A stretch of 64,000 nt of DNA from Paramacrobiotus metropolitanus. Taxonomy: Eukaryota > Tardigrada > Eutardigrada > Parachela > Macrobiotidae. This document shows, in pieces, positions 26,028 through 38,732 of this stretch (positions are counted from its first letter, which is position 1; every line of letters begins with the position of its first letter). The position numbers were made by a program, and so were the translations under genes. The notes under the pieces were generated by a model. It saw only the letters and a program-made list of their open reading frames with translations, searched no databases and was not told the DNA's origin. The stretch is taken from contig NW_026570256.1 of assembly GCF_019649055.1 (NCBI RefSeq), positions 372,001 to 436,000 of the forward strand, given 5' to 3'.

Positions 26028-28657
26028 TTCGGTAATAACTTAGTTTTTGTCAGCGAAGTTAACTGTATTAGCAAATGCGCTAATTTTTATTTTAACTGCA
26101 TTTATCATCAGGCAGCAGTCGATTTCCTCTGCGCACTTTGCGCGGTGTCAGCCATACTACCGTAGAAGTATAGGTAATTTTACCAGTACACTTGCAAGTT
26201 GCAACACATAATCGAATTTAAAATATAGAATTTGTAATTATGATCCGTATTCTTCCTATTAGTACAGTATCTCAATCATAATTTGAGTCTTAGAGCAGCC
26301 TGTATATAACGTAAATTATTTGTAGCTGATTTGTTCCGCGCAGTTTGCGCGGGGTCTACTAGTTAAATAATAACACATTTCATTCCGATAATAAAAATAA
26401 TTCCGCCAACTAAAGCTGGACAACTGGAAACACTGCAGTGACCGGCTTCTGTTCGCTACAGTACAGCATGTACAGCTGGAGCAGGACACATGCGGCGCCG
26501 GCTACAGCGGTTCATCCCTTTTTCGTGTTCGCAGTGGTGCACACATTCGTAAAAAAACTTTTTGTCCCTTACTCCGGGGAAGGATCCAGAGCTTCTGGAT
26601 CCTTCCGTATTCAATCAGTTTATTTTATTCAAAACTATTTATTCTTTGAGTACCAGTTAAGTGAATAGCCAATCACTCAAGTATTATTTTTTATTGCAGA
26701 ATTATTAAGAAACATATAAATATAAATTAATGTAACATATAAATACTATAAATAGACCTAAACATATAAAATTATAATTACATACATATAAGTAAACATA
26801 CTTACATACAATTTACATATGAATTATATATATAAATGAATTGTACGAGGTACATATAAAGTGAATAAGTCAATTATTAAATAAATAAATTACACAGATA
26901 AATTATAAATAAATAAATACTTAAATAAATTATACATACAATTAATGCTTATTGTTAGTGTTTAATTTTGTTTTGTGTGCAATTTTGTTCTATACCGCGT
27001 TTGCTATAAGTTAAGCTGTACATAATAGCGCGCGGATCCTTTCACGTTCCATAAAGCCGTCGGATAATTTGCGCTCATAAGGGCACTCTCGTGGCTCTTA
27101 AATTTGTGTAAATACGGTAAGTACAGTTTTTTAAGTGAAATGAATTTCCAAAATTAAATTGTCTACAGTATCCTGGAACGGCCTCATTAATTCACAGACT
27201 AAACTGAAATGGCAGAAAAAAATATCGCAGATCTACTTAATTTCGGTAGCTGAACAAACTTACTTCTTCGTTGCAGTTGTAGGATCTTGTGGAATCTTCG
27301 CGCTCGCGTTTCTGGCGTTAAGCAAAGGGTTTATAATAGATTTCGAAAATTAATTTGTATCCTGACAATGAATTAGGGTTTTCGTTCGCAGCAGATTCGG
27401 ATGTCGCAATAGTCAGTGCATGCAAACAGTATGTGCCAGCCGGCATATATGCAAGTAGTACGTGCGCGCAGTTGCAGCCGGCATCTGCACGGTTGCTTGC
27501 GAACCCACGTACGAGCATCTTCACTTTCGTCTTCCGGCCTACTTTTCCGAGAATTCGCTCCGAACGCTACCGGTGTGAGCCAGGTAGACAGCAGCATCTC
27601 CTCACGCCGCAAAGTACAAGAGGCAAACGTTAGATCTCAGTCTACACTATTGTCGGCTGCATTGTACGAACATCCAGTATTTGCCGAGTGCACGATGTTG
27701 CTTTGTAGATTCTGTTGTAATTAATTGTTAATTTGCTCTAGTTGTTACAGTTGCATGTATGTCCAGCAACACAGTATCGTGCACTCGCCAGCCGCCATTA
27801 ATGGAGAAGCTGCAATCGTGTTCACTGGGATCTTGCTGAACGCTTTTCTCGTACGAGCGACGGTCCAGCGCAGACACGTACAGCAACCGTGTCTACCCAG
27901 CTCACGCCGGTATGCAAATCGCATTCTCGGAAAGCAGACGGGAAACGGAAAGTGAGAATGCACGTGGGTTCACTGGCAGTTGTCGTGTTTATACCTGTTG
28001 CAACTGCGTGTACTGAATGCCGGCTTAGCGTTCTGTCTGCTTGTATACACTGCAAGTGGCTGATAGGTAAAATAAATAAAAAAATAATTTGATTTCTGAT
28101 TGATCTTTATCGCGACCGATCGCGCTTAATTTGCGCCATACCCATCGGAGAATATTCGGATTATTACTGCATAATATAATTATATCATGTATCCCGTGCA
28201 TCTTCACTGGCCTGAATTGTGAACACGCTGCATCAGCTACAAACCCGACTTCCACTCTTCGCGTCGCAGTGGCAATCTGGAATCTTTTTCTTATATACCA
28301 GACCTTTGGCGGTTTCCGTCAGGATTACATGATGCGCGTAAATTCGTAATAATGTACAAATCTTAAAAGAAGAAGCGTTGTTTTTGTCCTTGAAACCGGC
28401 GGCTCTGATCATTCAGCGCAACTGCAACCGCCTTGTTCGGCAGCAGCGGTTCTACCGTCATCGATCATTCGCTACCAAAAGCTGCAAAGTGCAGTCAGAT
28501 GCGAGTGTGGCTGATTTAATCAGCCACAATCAGCCACACCATTAATTTAATCAATTTAATAATAATCAGCCTGATTATTATTATTAATTTTATCCGTTGT
28601 CAGTGTAGTGTGTGGAGTGTAGTACGAATTTCATTCCTTTGCCGAATAATTTTTACG
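26028..28657. other. Spacer upstream of MAD1, no gene seen
   Basis: Two copies of a gcgca.tttgcgcgg word occur at about 26131 and 26337. 26690-26970 is very AT-rich with repeated acatataaa motifs. The GC-richer part 27350-28060 has overlapping open frames on both strands without motifs. The last few hundred bases before 28658 (short repeats of taatcagccaca around 28513-28575) should include the MAD1 promoter and 5' UTR, but no core element stands out. Confidence 0.4.
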
Positions 28658-31600
28658 ATGTCTTCCTCCGAGAATCCCCTTCCCCATCGCCGTCCCCCTT
28701 CTAACCTCATCACCGCATCCTACCCTCCCTTGTCTTCCCATCCTCCGCCGCGGCCCACCCGCGAGTATTCTTTACCTTCCGCTGCTGCCCCTGGCAGTCA
28801 GCGCCCCGGGGCCGCTCGTCCCTCGTTAATCAGCGCCAGCACCCCGCTGCGCCCGGGGGAGAAACGGCGCGGAGTGCGTCCTCCGACGGTTAACCCCAAT
28901 TTCAACCAGCCCCGCGGCCGTCTAACGTTCAACGCAGAGAGTGTGGAGAATGGGAAGGGCGAGCAGCGGAAAACGGCGCAAGAGACCCCCGCCAGCGACG
29001 CGGGGCTGGGGAGCCTGCGCGAGACGCTGCGCAAGAAGTCCGCAGTTAAAAGCCCCGAGCGCGTGCTGGCCACGTTTCGTAGGCTGGATGGGGCGCCCAT
29101 TGGCGAGGGGAAGAGCGGGGATGAGAATCTGCGAGGGGAAAATGGTGAGGAACTCTCAGAAATTGTTTGAAGCGTTCTTTGCCTATTTCGATTTTTGATT
29201 GAGTTTTGTCATTTTTATTCTCTGCGCAGAGCACAATTTCCGTCAGTTTTGAAACGCTTAATTTTTATTTGTAGTGCTGAATATTTTTTGCGACTGTTTT
29301 AATTTGCACTTAATATCTAATGATTAATTTTTATTTTATTTTTACGTAAATTTTGCAATCGCTGTTTGCAGTGGATTCCACAACGAAGAAACGACGACTG
29401 GATTCCAGCGGCGAATTGAGCCTGAATTCGTCACTGTCGCCTGGAAAAACCACGGATTTGATTAAGTTGGAGAAGGAAATAACTCGTGTTACGTTCGAGC
29501 GCGATTTGTTGAAGGAAGAAGTCAGCTTGGAACGATTGCGGACGGAGGAGAAACTGCGCAAGCACAAGCAAGACGAAGACGTGAGTAACTTATACAAAGT
29601 ATATTATTACGATTAGTTAATTAATATATTTACCATTAGAAAATTTTAATTCGATAATTATTTCTCTTGCATTAAATCAGCAAACGTTTTTATTTTTGCG
29701 ATCGTTTTTTAAGAGGACAATTGTGCGATTAATAGACGATTTTTCCCGAATTGAGTATCTGAAACTGTGGCAGCGTACGGGTATTAATTCCTTTTTCTTG
29801 GCAGGCTGCCATGGCCAAAGCCGGGGAAATGTGGTCGCAGGCGGAGAAGATTCTGCAGGAGAACGACCGGCTGCGCGAGAAGATGGACAAGGCGGAAACG
29901 GAGGGAATCGCCATGCGGAAGCAGTACGAAGAGCAGATTGCCCACATCAAAATGGAGCACATGACGCGCACGCAACAGCTCGACCGGGATCTGCGCGAAG
30001 CGCGCAGCGAGAATCTGCTGCTCAACGAGCGCTTCAAAACGTAAGTAGACTTACTCGTCTTGAGTGTGTCGAATGTTGCCAAAATTTCAGATGATTTTTT
30101 GCTTAACTGACTTTTCCATCATTTTTTTTATAATGCGAAATAATTCACGCTGGATAATTTTTTAATGAAATGACAAGAAAATTCGAGCTAAGAAAATTGA
30201 TTCGCTTGCGGCAGATTTTCTGTGAAAGATTGTTGTGTGAGAAATAATTTTTTTTACGAAATCTTTGAAAGCTCGTATTTATTCTCATGTTTTTGTCTGC
30301 TTTTTCTTTCTGTTTTTGTTACTTGCTTTAATTCCTCATGTTATTAAGCCGTACGGTTCTATCACTGACGACGTTTTACGGAATGATTATTTTTCATTGT
30401 ATAGTGCATCAAGAGAGCGCCATGTCGCCGTGGAGGAAAATCATCTCCTGAAAACCAAACTGGACAAACTGAATCCATTAGTGAGCGAATTGCGTGAAGT
30501 GCGCAAGGACAACCAGAATCTCATGGCACAGCTGCAGGTACAAACTTGAATCTGAATTTTGAATTTTTGCATACAACTTATTGTTAGCTGCTGACGCTTG
30601 CTTGTAACCTTGCAATTGTATTACGTTGGATTAATGTGTAAACGCGGCGGAGTCTCTGTATTTCTAATCCTTACGTAATTATAAATCATGACGATGAGTG
30701 TATTAGTGCTGAGAACAATTTATTCGCTGAAAATTGTGTATTTAATTAAGTATCATTGTAGATTTGTTGTTCCCAGCGCCAGCACTGAGCTGTAATTTTC
30801 GATTTTTTTAAAAAAATAAGATTGGAAAATTTTTAACGGCTTGTCTTCTGAATGTTTTAAAGGTATCTGTATATTATTGAATAATTGTGGCCGTTTTCAT
30901 ATTTCACAGTTAAGCATTTTGCTGTTTTTTAAGTGATGTTTGAAAATGGGCAAAGATTATTTGTTGGGATTTTTTCAGGCAAAAGACGGGCAAATCGCCG
31001 ACCTGACCACTGCCAACGCGCTGCTGGCCAACTTGCCGGAAGAACTGAAACAGTACCGTGAACTGCAGATTAAAGTACCGTTGCTGGAGAAGGAAAATCA
31101 GAAGTTGAGGTAGATAAACGTAGACTCTTTCTTTTTTTTGCATATTTGCGAATTGTTTCGTAGCGGATTATTTGCGAATTTCGCTACAGATATTTACTTA
31201 ATTTGTTCATCACGTAATTATTTCTTGTGTTGTAATTTCATTCTGTTTTTTTATTGCATTTTTAGCTTTAGGTATTATTTTGTTGAATTGGTTTATTGTG
31301 TTTTATATTTACAGAGAACGAGCCGCACTTGCCCGTGCTAACGAGGATAAAATCCAAACCCTGGAGGAGTCCATTAAACGCTACGAAACGCGGCAGTGCC
31401 GTTTCTACGATTTGGAGTTGGAGAACGAGCAGCTGAAGGCGCAGATCGAGGAGTTTGAATCCGCCGACTTGGCGCAGTCTCCGTCCAAGAAGCCGCGGTA
31501 CGTCGCTAGTAGTCACGTTGCGCAAACGCGCTTCTGGTGGCAGTTGCTTGTAGCTCGTAGCTTTTAACGCCTTTTATCCTGTCTGTGCTCTATCTACGAT

Positions 31601-34330
31601 AAACAGAGGACAGACAGGATTAGGGGCAATAAAAGCTACGAGCTACAAGCAACTGCCACCAGAAGTGCGTTTGCGCAACGTGACTAGTGATTTACTTTCG
31701 TCGCTAGTGATTTAATTATCTAGTTTATGATATTATTTTGTAATTAATTTTTTTCTGCCTGTTGATAATAATTCAGCATTGATACAATATTCGCAGGCTT
31801 TATTGTGAGCAATGTTTTTAATTACTGCAATACTTTACTGCTTCGTTAACCATGGCCGCTGTGCATAGCCGTGCATACAGCCGACTTTAAAGTTTAAAAG
31901 ACTTAAAAGCCGTTGATTTTACTTTTACGAGGTATGAGTACAAACCGGTTTTGAGGCTGATGGTGAGGCGATAGCTGGCTGATTGTGAGAGCGAGCGAGT
32001 GAAGGGAACAATGGCAGTTGCGCAAGCGGCTGTATCACAGTTAGACGCAAAGATGTGCAGATAAAATCAGCTGTCAATCAATCTGTCAGGCGTGTTGTGG
32101 TTTAAATTTTAAACAGAAACTTTCTTTATCTCGTTGGTACAGTACATACTGGAGCTGAATGTCGATTGCTTTTATGTGTACAATACAGCGGCATTCAGCA
32201 CTTACTTGATCGGATTGGTGAAATGGAACTGCGTGAGAAGAAGCTCGGTGATGATGTCGCCAGCCGGAACCAAAAGTGAGTTGCAAAATAGTTTATACAA
32301 TACATACATACTTTACATTTACATACAGATAAATTTATACATGTAGTTATTGAAAGAAGCGCGCCTGCATTTCTCATTTAAGTCAATGATAGGAGCGGAT
32401 TTTCTTGGTAGGATCGGTGAAATGGCCGACCGTTGTCGTGATCTCGAAGAGCGAATTGTGGAGGTCAAATCCCAGTTGGAATTGTCGGAGAAGTCGAAGC
32501 AGATGCAGGAAAGCCGGGCACAGGATTTGTCAAACAAGCTGGCTGCCGTTTCCACAGTAAGAAATTTGTGTAAAATAAGTGGAAGAATTAACAGATGTAC
32601 TTGCCGTTCTTAAGATTTTTATAGTCATAATTTTAACCATAGATGCGTTGCAGTTAATTAACTGCTGGTTTAAACGCTGAATATTTCTGTTTGGATAATT
32701 TTTCTTTAATTTTCCCTTTAATTTGCCTTCTTTTTTTAAAATTTTACAGTGAAAATAACCGTTTTAGAACAAAATACGCATGCGTACCAAATGCATCTCA
32801 AAACGGATAATGGACTAGTATGTCTGTATTGGAGATAACGCCAACAACAAATTACAGGGAGAAAAATTTGTTAATGTAAAGTTTATCAATAACTTTTCAG
32901 GAACGCGATACTTTTAAACTGATCAAAGAAACCATGGACCAGTCGTCCAACCGCCGCTGTGATCCGTCCATCATGGCGAAACTGCGGGATCTGGAAGAGC
33001 GGGCCACACGCAGCCAGACACTGGCCGACAACTTTGAGCAGATGTATAACCGGGCATTCTCGTCGGAATCCCAGTTTAAGACCACCTTGGAGGACCTCCA
33101 GCGCCGCTACGAAGCGGAGACGGTGCGGGCGCATGAACAGCTGCAGAAGCTGACGGAGGAGAATGAGGAACTGCGGACGGTCAAGGAGGAGCTGGAGGAG
33201 CGGCTGGGCGAGTGGACGCTGCGGATGCTGCGCGGGGAATACGATCCCACGCGGACGGAGGTCGTGGTGGTCGGGGAGAGTCCGTTGGAAGCGGCGCAGA
33301 AGGAGTACTTGGCGGAGGCGGGGAAGGTGTTGGAGGAGAATAAACTGCTGCAGGAGAAACTCAACCAGGTGAAGATGGGCGGCGGATACAGCGGGGATGT
33401 GACGGTGAATGCCGAAGAGTTCCTGCGCGGTCCCGGGGAACAGCTGGAAGGTAAGTGTAACAAACGCCAAAAGGTCGTTTTTATGGTTTTTCTTTTAGCT
33501 CTTTTTGGGAGTCATTAAGCAGGTTTTCTCTTCAAAAATCCGCTATTTTCTGATTATTATTCTTCGTTACAAAATGAAAGCAACGATAAATTTTTTCGCC
33601 GTGTTAGGGTAGTTGCGTTGCTTTTTTTCCCAACGATACGGCGAAGAATACGGAGTAGGGTTACCATGAGCAATGAAGTATCGTAGTGCAAGGGTTCCAA
33701 ATGGCCGTAGGAGGCAGCAGGAGTTGGTGATCCAGATAAAGATTTACAAGTTACGAGATATAATTATAAATTTTACTAACAATTTGTAATATGTTTTAAA
33801 CTATTCTTATGTTTTAGAATAGTGTTTGGTTTTTTATTACTTAATGTGGTCGATACGGACGGTGCAGTTATTAAGGTTGTCGTCGCCTCGTTTTTTTATA
33901 ATTGCTTGATGCGCTCAGTCCTTTTAGTACCGGGTCAAGTGTGCGTACTGAAGTCCAGAATTTTTCAGAATTGAAGAAGCAGTTGGAGAAAGCGGAAAAG
34001 CAACGTAACCAGGACACGACTTTCTTCAAGAAGTCCATCCAGAGTTTCCGGCACGTGTGCCGCGACCTGCTGGGTTGGAACATCCGCTACGACGGCAACA
34101 AGATCGTCTTCCGCGTGGCCGACGCACCGGCTAACGAGACGATCGTCTTCGAGCGGGAGGACGAGAACAAGCCGTGGGAACTGCGCAGCAACGACTACAC
34201 CACGGCCAACCAGGTCTTCGTCAACGAGTTCCTCACCAGCCACCAGAGTCCCCCGGGATTCTTCGCCCGCATCATCCTCAAGATCCTCTCCGAGCGCACG
34301 CTGATTTGCATGGACTCCCCCACTCCGTAA
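28658..34330 (+). CDS. MAD1L1: Mitotic spindle assembly checkpoint protein MAD1
   Basis: Ten exons join in frame into 840 residues: 28658-29144, 29372-29580, 29805-30040, 30405-30537, 30979-31109, 31315-31497, 32189-32275, 32412-32556, 32901-33450, 33969-34330. The N-terminal ~160 residues are Pro/Ser/Arg-rich and probably disordered. The rest is almost continuous coiled coil. Family marks near the C-terminus are RMLRGEYDPTRTEVV (human MAD1 has a closely similar GDYD..RTKV) and the compact terminal domain FKKSIQSFRHVCRDLLGWNI...FVNEFLTSHQSPPGFFARI. MAD1 holds MAD2 at unattached kinetochores and nuclear pores and templates its conversion to the anaphase inhibitor. The disordered N-terminus makes it longer than the human protein (about 718). 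I did not locate the MAD2-interaction motif with certainty. The gene stands alone; introns are small and intron 6 contains a hairpin repeat. Confidence 0.93.
31505..31690. repeat. Hairpin repeat directly after a MAD1 splice donor
   Basis: Arms of about 85 bp (31505-31589 and 31608-31690) are reverse complements with few mismatches and about 20 bp of loop (for example ctggtggcagttgcttgtag and complement). The left arm starts 7 bp after the donor at 31498, so the pre-mRNA of MAD1 would form a long stem immediately next to the exon 6 splice site. It looks like a recent foldback insertion. Confidence 0.9.
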
Positions 34331-34483
34331 AGGCGTGGCTGATTTTTTGTCATTTTTAGATAAAGCCATTTCAGTAGCATTTTGTTGTTTATTTTTAAGG
34401 ATTTTGTATCGGCCTGTTATGCAGTATTTTGTCGGCAGTGATGCGTTTTACATGGGAATGAACACGTGCGTTTGAAAAACTAA

Positions 34484-34489
34484 AATAAA
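34484..34489 (+). terminator. MAD1 polyadenylation signal
   Basis: A canonical AATAAA lies about 155 bp after the MAD1 stop codon and is the first such hexamer downstream on this strand. Confidence 0.6.
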
Positions 34490-35247
34490 TGCTTGTACTG
34501 AATCATCACAACTAGCAGCGATTTTCTGTCGAAAACCTTAAAAAATGCGATATGTGCAGTACTGTGTATCTGCTTTTAATTGTAAATATGTACTTACGCC
34601 GCCGTCTTACGGTACGTACAGACGGTACAGTACCAAATCCAATCATGCGCGTTTCATTAAGTATCCAGATCAATGGGTTCGAAGTTATTAATGACTGGTT
34701 TCAAAGGAATTTATTTTAAGAAACGATCATTTATTTCAATAAAATAAGCTATAAATTATAAATAACGTGGCAGCTTTATTAGAATTATCGAAAATATGTA
34801 CAGTACAGTACTCTGGCAATTTTCAGAGCTTCAGGGCGGTAGTTCATGCAGTTTGATTCCAGTCGTGTCGCCCCCATTAGACGGCGGTACAACCATTAGT
34901 CGTAGTTTTGACTTTTGAGTCTGATCCGTTCAACTGTTTCACTACCTGAAATAAAAATTAAAAAATAAATTATAAATTGGAATAAAAGTCATTTACTTTC
35001 GTCAGTTGTTCTTGGCGCCTAGGCATTTTAAGTGCAAACTTCGTTGTATTCTTTCGTTTCTCTATTGCAAACTGTCAATTTCCCAGCTGCATTTCATTAT
35101 TCCTATGCGAAGTTGAAAGCTGATTAGTCAGTAGCCCGCTGCGTGTATGTCTCTTCACTTTCAGCTGATGCTGCGGTGCAGTTAGCTTTTCAGTATTTAA
35201 CGCATTTATTAAATTATATTCTTGAGAAATTCATCTTTGCTTCCATC
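34490..35247. other. Spacer between MAD1 and the small membrane protein
   Basis: AT-rich, with no coding evidence. The last ~100 bp before 35248 read openly in frame with the next gene but have no protein-like composition, and are treated as 5' UTR and promoter. Confidence 0.4.
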
Positions 35248-35568
35248 ATGACGGACCCCACCTCCAGACCTCCTCCGTCCTCGGCCGCATCCTCGGCGCG
35301 AACCGCTGCCAACCTCCCGAAACCCCCGCGTGCTGGCTTCCCCACCTGGGCCCTGGGTTTCGGGCTCCTCGGCCTGGGAGTGGCCTACTACAGCTTCCGC
35401 ATGATCCCGTCCAACAGCCGTGCCACCAAGGAGGAACTGAAGACCAAGGGCGAGGACCCCACCAAGGCCTTCCCCGAACTGGCCAAACCGACGCCCACCA
35501 CCGGGGCGGTTGTCACGCCCGACAAGGTGCCGTCGGTGACGATCCATACGCCGCCGGGACAGAAATGA
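35248..35568 (+). CDS. Small single-pass membrane protein, 106 residues
   Basis: Intronless frame starting at MTDPTSRPPPSS. The first ~30 residues are Pro/Ala/Ser-rich, followed by PRAGFPTWALGFGLL then GLGVAYYSFRM, one hydrophobic helix at about residues 34-52. A Lys/Glu-containing segment and a Pro/Thr-rich tail follow. GC content and codon bias are markedly higher than in the flanks, as in the conserved genes nearby. An upstream in-frame ATG at 35143 is possible but adds an unlikely leader. The size, short positive loop after the helix and position near a complex III subunit gene would suit a mitochondrial inner-membrane protein, but this is a weak inference; I do not recognise the family. 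An AATAAA follows at about 35738. Confidence 0.75.
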   Translation: MTDPTSRPPPSSAASSARTAANLPKPPRAGFPTWALGFGLLGLGVAYYSFRMIPSNSRATKEELKTKGEDPTKAFPELAKPTPTTGAVVTPDKVPSVTIHTPPGQK

Positions 35569-36334
35569 AGGACGGTGGTTGTCCGGGGAAGCGTGGACAG
35601 ATTTCTGTACTGTTCATTGCAGAATGAGTGAAAGCGTGAGTGCCGTGCGTCAGGGTGTGTAGGACGCCGTTCAGGACTTTTGTTGTTGTGTATTGCACAC
35701 TATAATACTACTGCCAGATTTATCATTTATGGTCGGTAATAAAAAGTTCGTGTGCGTGCTGAACGTTCTGTTCCAGTATTTGCAGATGGTGTTGCAGGCT
35801 GGTGAAAATTCATGTTTATTCGCTTGTAACAAGCCATTAAAATTAAGTTACTTATCTGTCGTAATACAAAAATGAACGTACATAACTTTTGTAGTTTGTA
35901 CATATTTTGAGTGCAATCTTGCTGGCGGCTTGGCGCAGTAAAAATTGAACAGCGAATTAATAACAAATGCCAAGATTATCAAAACCAATTGTTTAAAAAA
36001 TGCATTAAAAGATAGAAAATAATAATTATTATTAACCGTAGAGATATACGAAAAATGTAGTCCATCAACCAATTGTAAAATTTTTATATTTTCATGAAAA
36101 AGAAATTCCGTCAGAAACGTCAGTTAATATGACGATTTTCATTTTTTAACTCCGTCTCAGATAGTGCAGACTGCAGAGTAACATCCAGTTACTCGCGAAA
36201 ATATCTATATTACCACAGAAATCAAAAATGCACAAACATTTCCCTTGCAGACTATACACGCACAGGATGTTCGGTGAAAACAGCACACAGTTCTAACGCG
36301 CAAACGGCCAGCATCCAGTCGGTGGGTAGAAGGA
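35569..36334. other. Convergent spacer, no gene seen
   Basis: This holds the 3' UTRs of the small membrane protein (plus) and UQCR11 (minus), which are transcribed toward each other. An AATAAA is at about 35738 on plus; no clear minus-strand signal was picked. The remainder is AT-rich. Confidence 0.4.
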
Positions 36335-37345
36335 TCAGGTATAAATTTTGTCCTCGAATTTCTTGCGGTAGAAGGGGATCTTGTTGTTGATCACCTGCCA
36401 GTCGGTGAACAGCAGTCCCAATAACGCCGCCGCCACACCGAAACGGACGGCTGTCGGTGTCCTGCAAAATGCAAATGAAAACAACTAATGCCAGATTATT
36501 CTTAAAAATAACTCAAGCAATCGAAAGCACCACTGACAAAAACACCAATAATAAAAATATTATATGCACGTAAATTCATACCAGCAGAAACTGGAATCAG
36601 AAATAAAATACAGATCTTTGGACGCGCACTCTGCGACTGCGACTTTGTTCTCAACTTTTATGATTATCATAAAAATAATTCAAATTTTCAATTATATCCA
36701 TCCGGGTTATCGACATTCCCAGCTTGAACAAGCACCACAAATAATATGAATTATCAAAAACAGTGAAACACTATTTAATTAATCTATAATATACGAGTAC
36801 ATGTGGAGTAATGATAGTATATTCACACTGTATTGTACATAATATGGAGATAACTGAATAATGCACAAACTGAATCACGAATGAAATATCAATCAATACG
36901 AGTACAATTTACGACATGGAAATCGCAAAATAACGTTAAAATTGTACGTATAAACTGTAAAATAATTAACACGCATGTAACGGCATGTTGAACACGTTTC
37001 TGAGACTGGTAAACATTATAAACCTTAACGCAAAGCTCGGGCAAACGGAAAACCGTTCTGCTCGTTATCGCAGAGATTTCTGAGGAAGATTTCGAGTTAT
37101 CCTTGTTACACGAACAGCATCGTTTTTTTTCAAAAAGCAACCATTATTTAAAAGTTTCCGAAAAGCATCAACATATTTCGAAGTCATACAGTATAGTTCT
37201 CCTGCTTAAAACTGTTATACGGAGTACCTAATTCTTACGTTTGCTGTTCTTACGAATCTTACCATAGTCTGGCCAATTCAAAATAACGAGGTCCATAGAA
37301 CCGATTGCTCTGCAATATCTCGCGCCATTTCGCAGCAACATCCAT
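36335..37345 (-). CDS. UQCR11: Cytochrome b-c1 complex subunit 10 (6.4-kDa subunit)
   Basis: Two exons, 37345-37263 and 36461-36335, split within a Trp codon by an intron of about 800 bp; the joined frame gives 69 residues. The protein reads MDVAAKWREILQ then FYGPRYFELARLWTPTA, a single helix (VRFGVAAALLGLLF), TDWQVINNKIPFYRKKF. This follows the known subunit almost motif for motif: G.RY.EL...W.PTA near the N-terminus, one membrane helix, TDW, then P(F/Y).(G/K).KF near the end. It is a peripheral single-helix subunit of mitochondrial complex III in the inner membrane. Both exons are too short to be found without splicing. It is somewhat longer than the human protein (56 residues). Confidence 0.88.
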
Positions 37346-38732
37346 TCTTCGTTACGAAAGTTGGCTCAGATGGAAATCAATGTTAAGGAGTAATTTCAAC
37401 GGGAACAGAACTACAATCAAATTCCAGTCGTAATTTCTCAAGTTGAAAAAGACGAAACTGAAAAAACTTCGAGCGATCCCATCTGCAAGCCTCGGTCTCT
37501 TAAACTGGGATATAGTGGTACTGCGCACTATTTTCTGGAAGGCGGAAGTACTGTGCATATTGCATCCTGTGAAATTGGCCACCAAAATTCAATAAACATA
37601 TCGCACTTACCGATTCACTGTACTCCAACCGCCAACCGGCGCCAGCTACATTTGCGTGCAGACAGCTTGCTACAGTTAGCTCGCACCGGAAGTACGGGTA
37701 CATACGTACAATACACAGATCGCATTCTATAGAATATTGTGATGGGCGGTATTTCTAAGTTTGTTTTTAATTCTTAATTTTATTACCTTGATTTTAAATC
37801 TGTATTAATGCTCCAGTTGCCGCTGACATTGATATGTACGAAGACTATGTACTGCGTGCTGCTGGAATTTTAACTGTAATGATTACTCTGCATCCAATCG
37901 TAAGTACAGCTGGCATTTCATACAATACATTAACAGAAAAAATGTACACTAATACACTAAATTAAAAATTAACTCAGAAAGTGAATAACTTTTGCATGCT
38001 CAAAAACGTGCATAATAAAGCTAAAAATTAAATACAACTAATAAACTAATAAACACGAGCGCGTGCACAGAAATGTAAGAGCGTATACCGTATAAGATAC
38101 TATATTAATTACAGCTCTATATACAGTGCTATGCATGCATATCGCATGATGTATACGAAGAAGAGTAAATTTTACAACAAATAAAAATTAATAGGAAGGA
38201 ATGTTGTTAATAGAATAGGTATACCGAACGGTACATGGATAAGTACTGTACACAGGTACCTCGCGGGACGTGTACAAGTACTGTACTTGTGTCAATAATT
38301 TTATATAGAATGATATGCAGTTTACTACGCACTTGAATGGCTGGCCAGTTGCATGAAGTTCAGATGATTCATATTATCGCCATTTTTTATTCCTTTCTTC
38401 TTTTGTGCACTTACTGTACATGTGCATAATTATGGCGGCGCGCTCAACTAATTTTTATAAAAACAGATAGTAGTCCTATATATTGAAGGGATCGGGCCAT
38501 TTTAATAAGATTAAAGGAAGTGATAACTAGCATATCCACAATGAATACTCGGTGTCTTGCTGAGTACGTGATGAGAAAATGTATGCAAAAGTTTGATTCG
38601 CAGTTTGATTTTCATTACAATTTGTGAAATACTGGGGCCAACGTATGGTGTGATACTTCCAAACAGCTTTTAGGCCAGTCACTGCGTAAATCAGTCGAAC
38701 GCATATCTGTATCTATATCAACTGCCATTAGT
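37346..38732. other. Spacer upstream of UQCR11, no gene seen
   Basis: AT-rich. An open frame at 37500-37703 on the minus strand overlaps the UQCR11 promoter side and has no recognisable content. Short pieces such as gtacctcgcgggacgtgtac near 38257 look palindromic but are small. Confidence 0.35.

Noticed and set aside
27373-28055. Overlapping frames of 70-100 codons on both strands
   Set aside because: Mutually overlapping, Cys/Arg/Ser-rich shadow frames without splice or motif support.
32350-32411. Extended 5' part of MAD1 exon 8
   Set aside because: The acceptor at 32411 preserves phase with exon 7; splicing further upstream introduces a stop.
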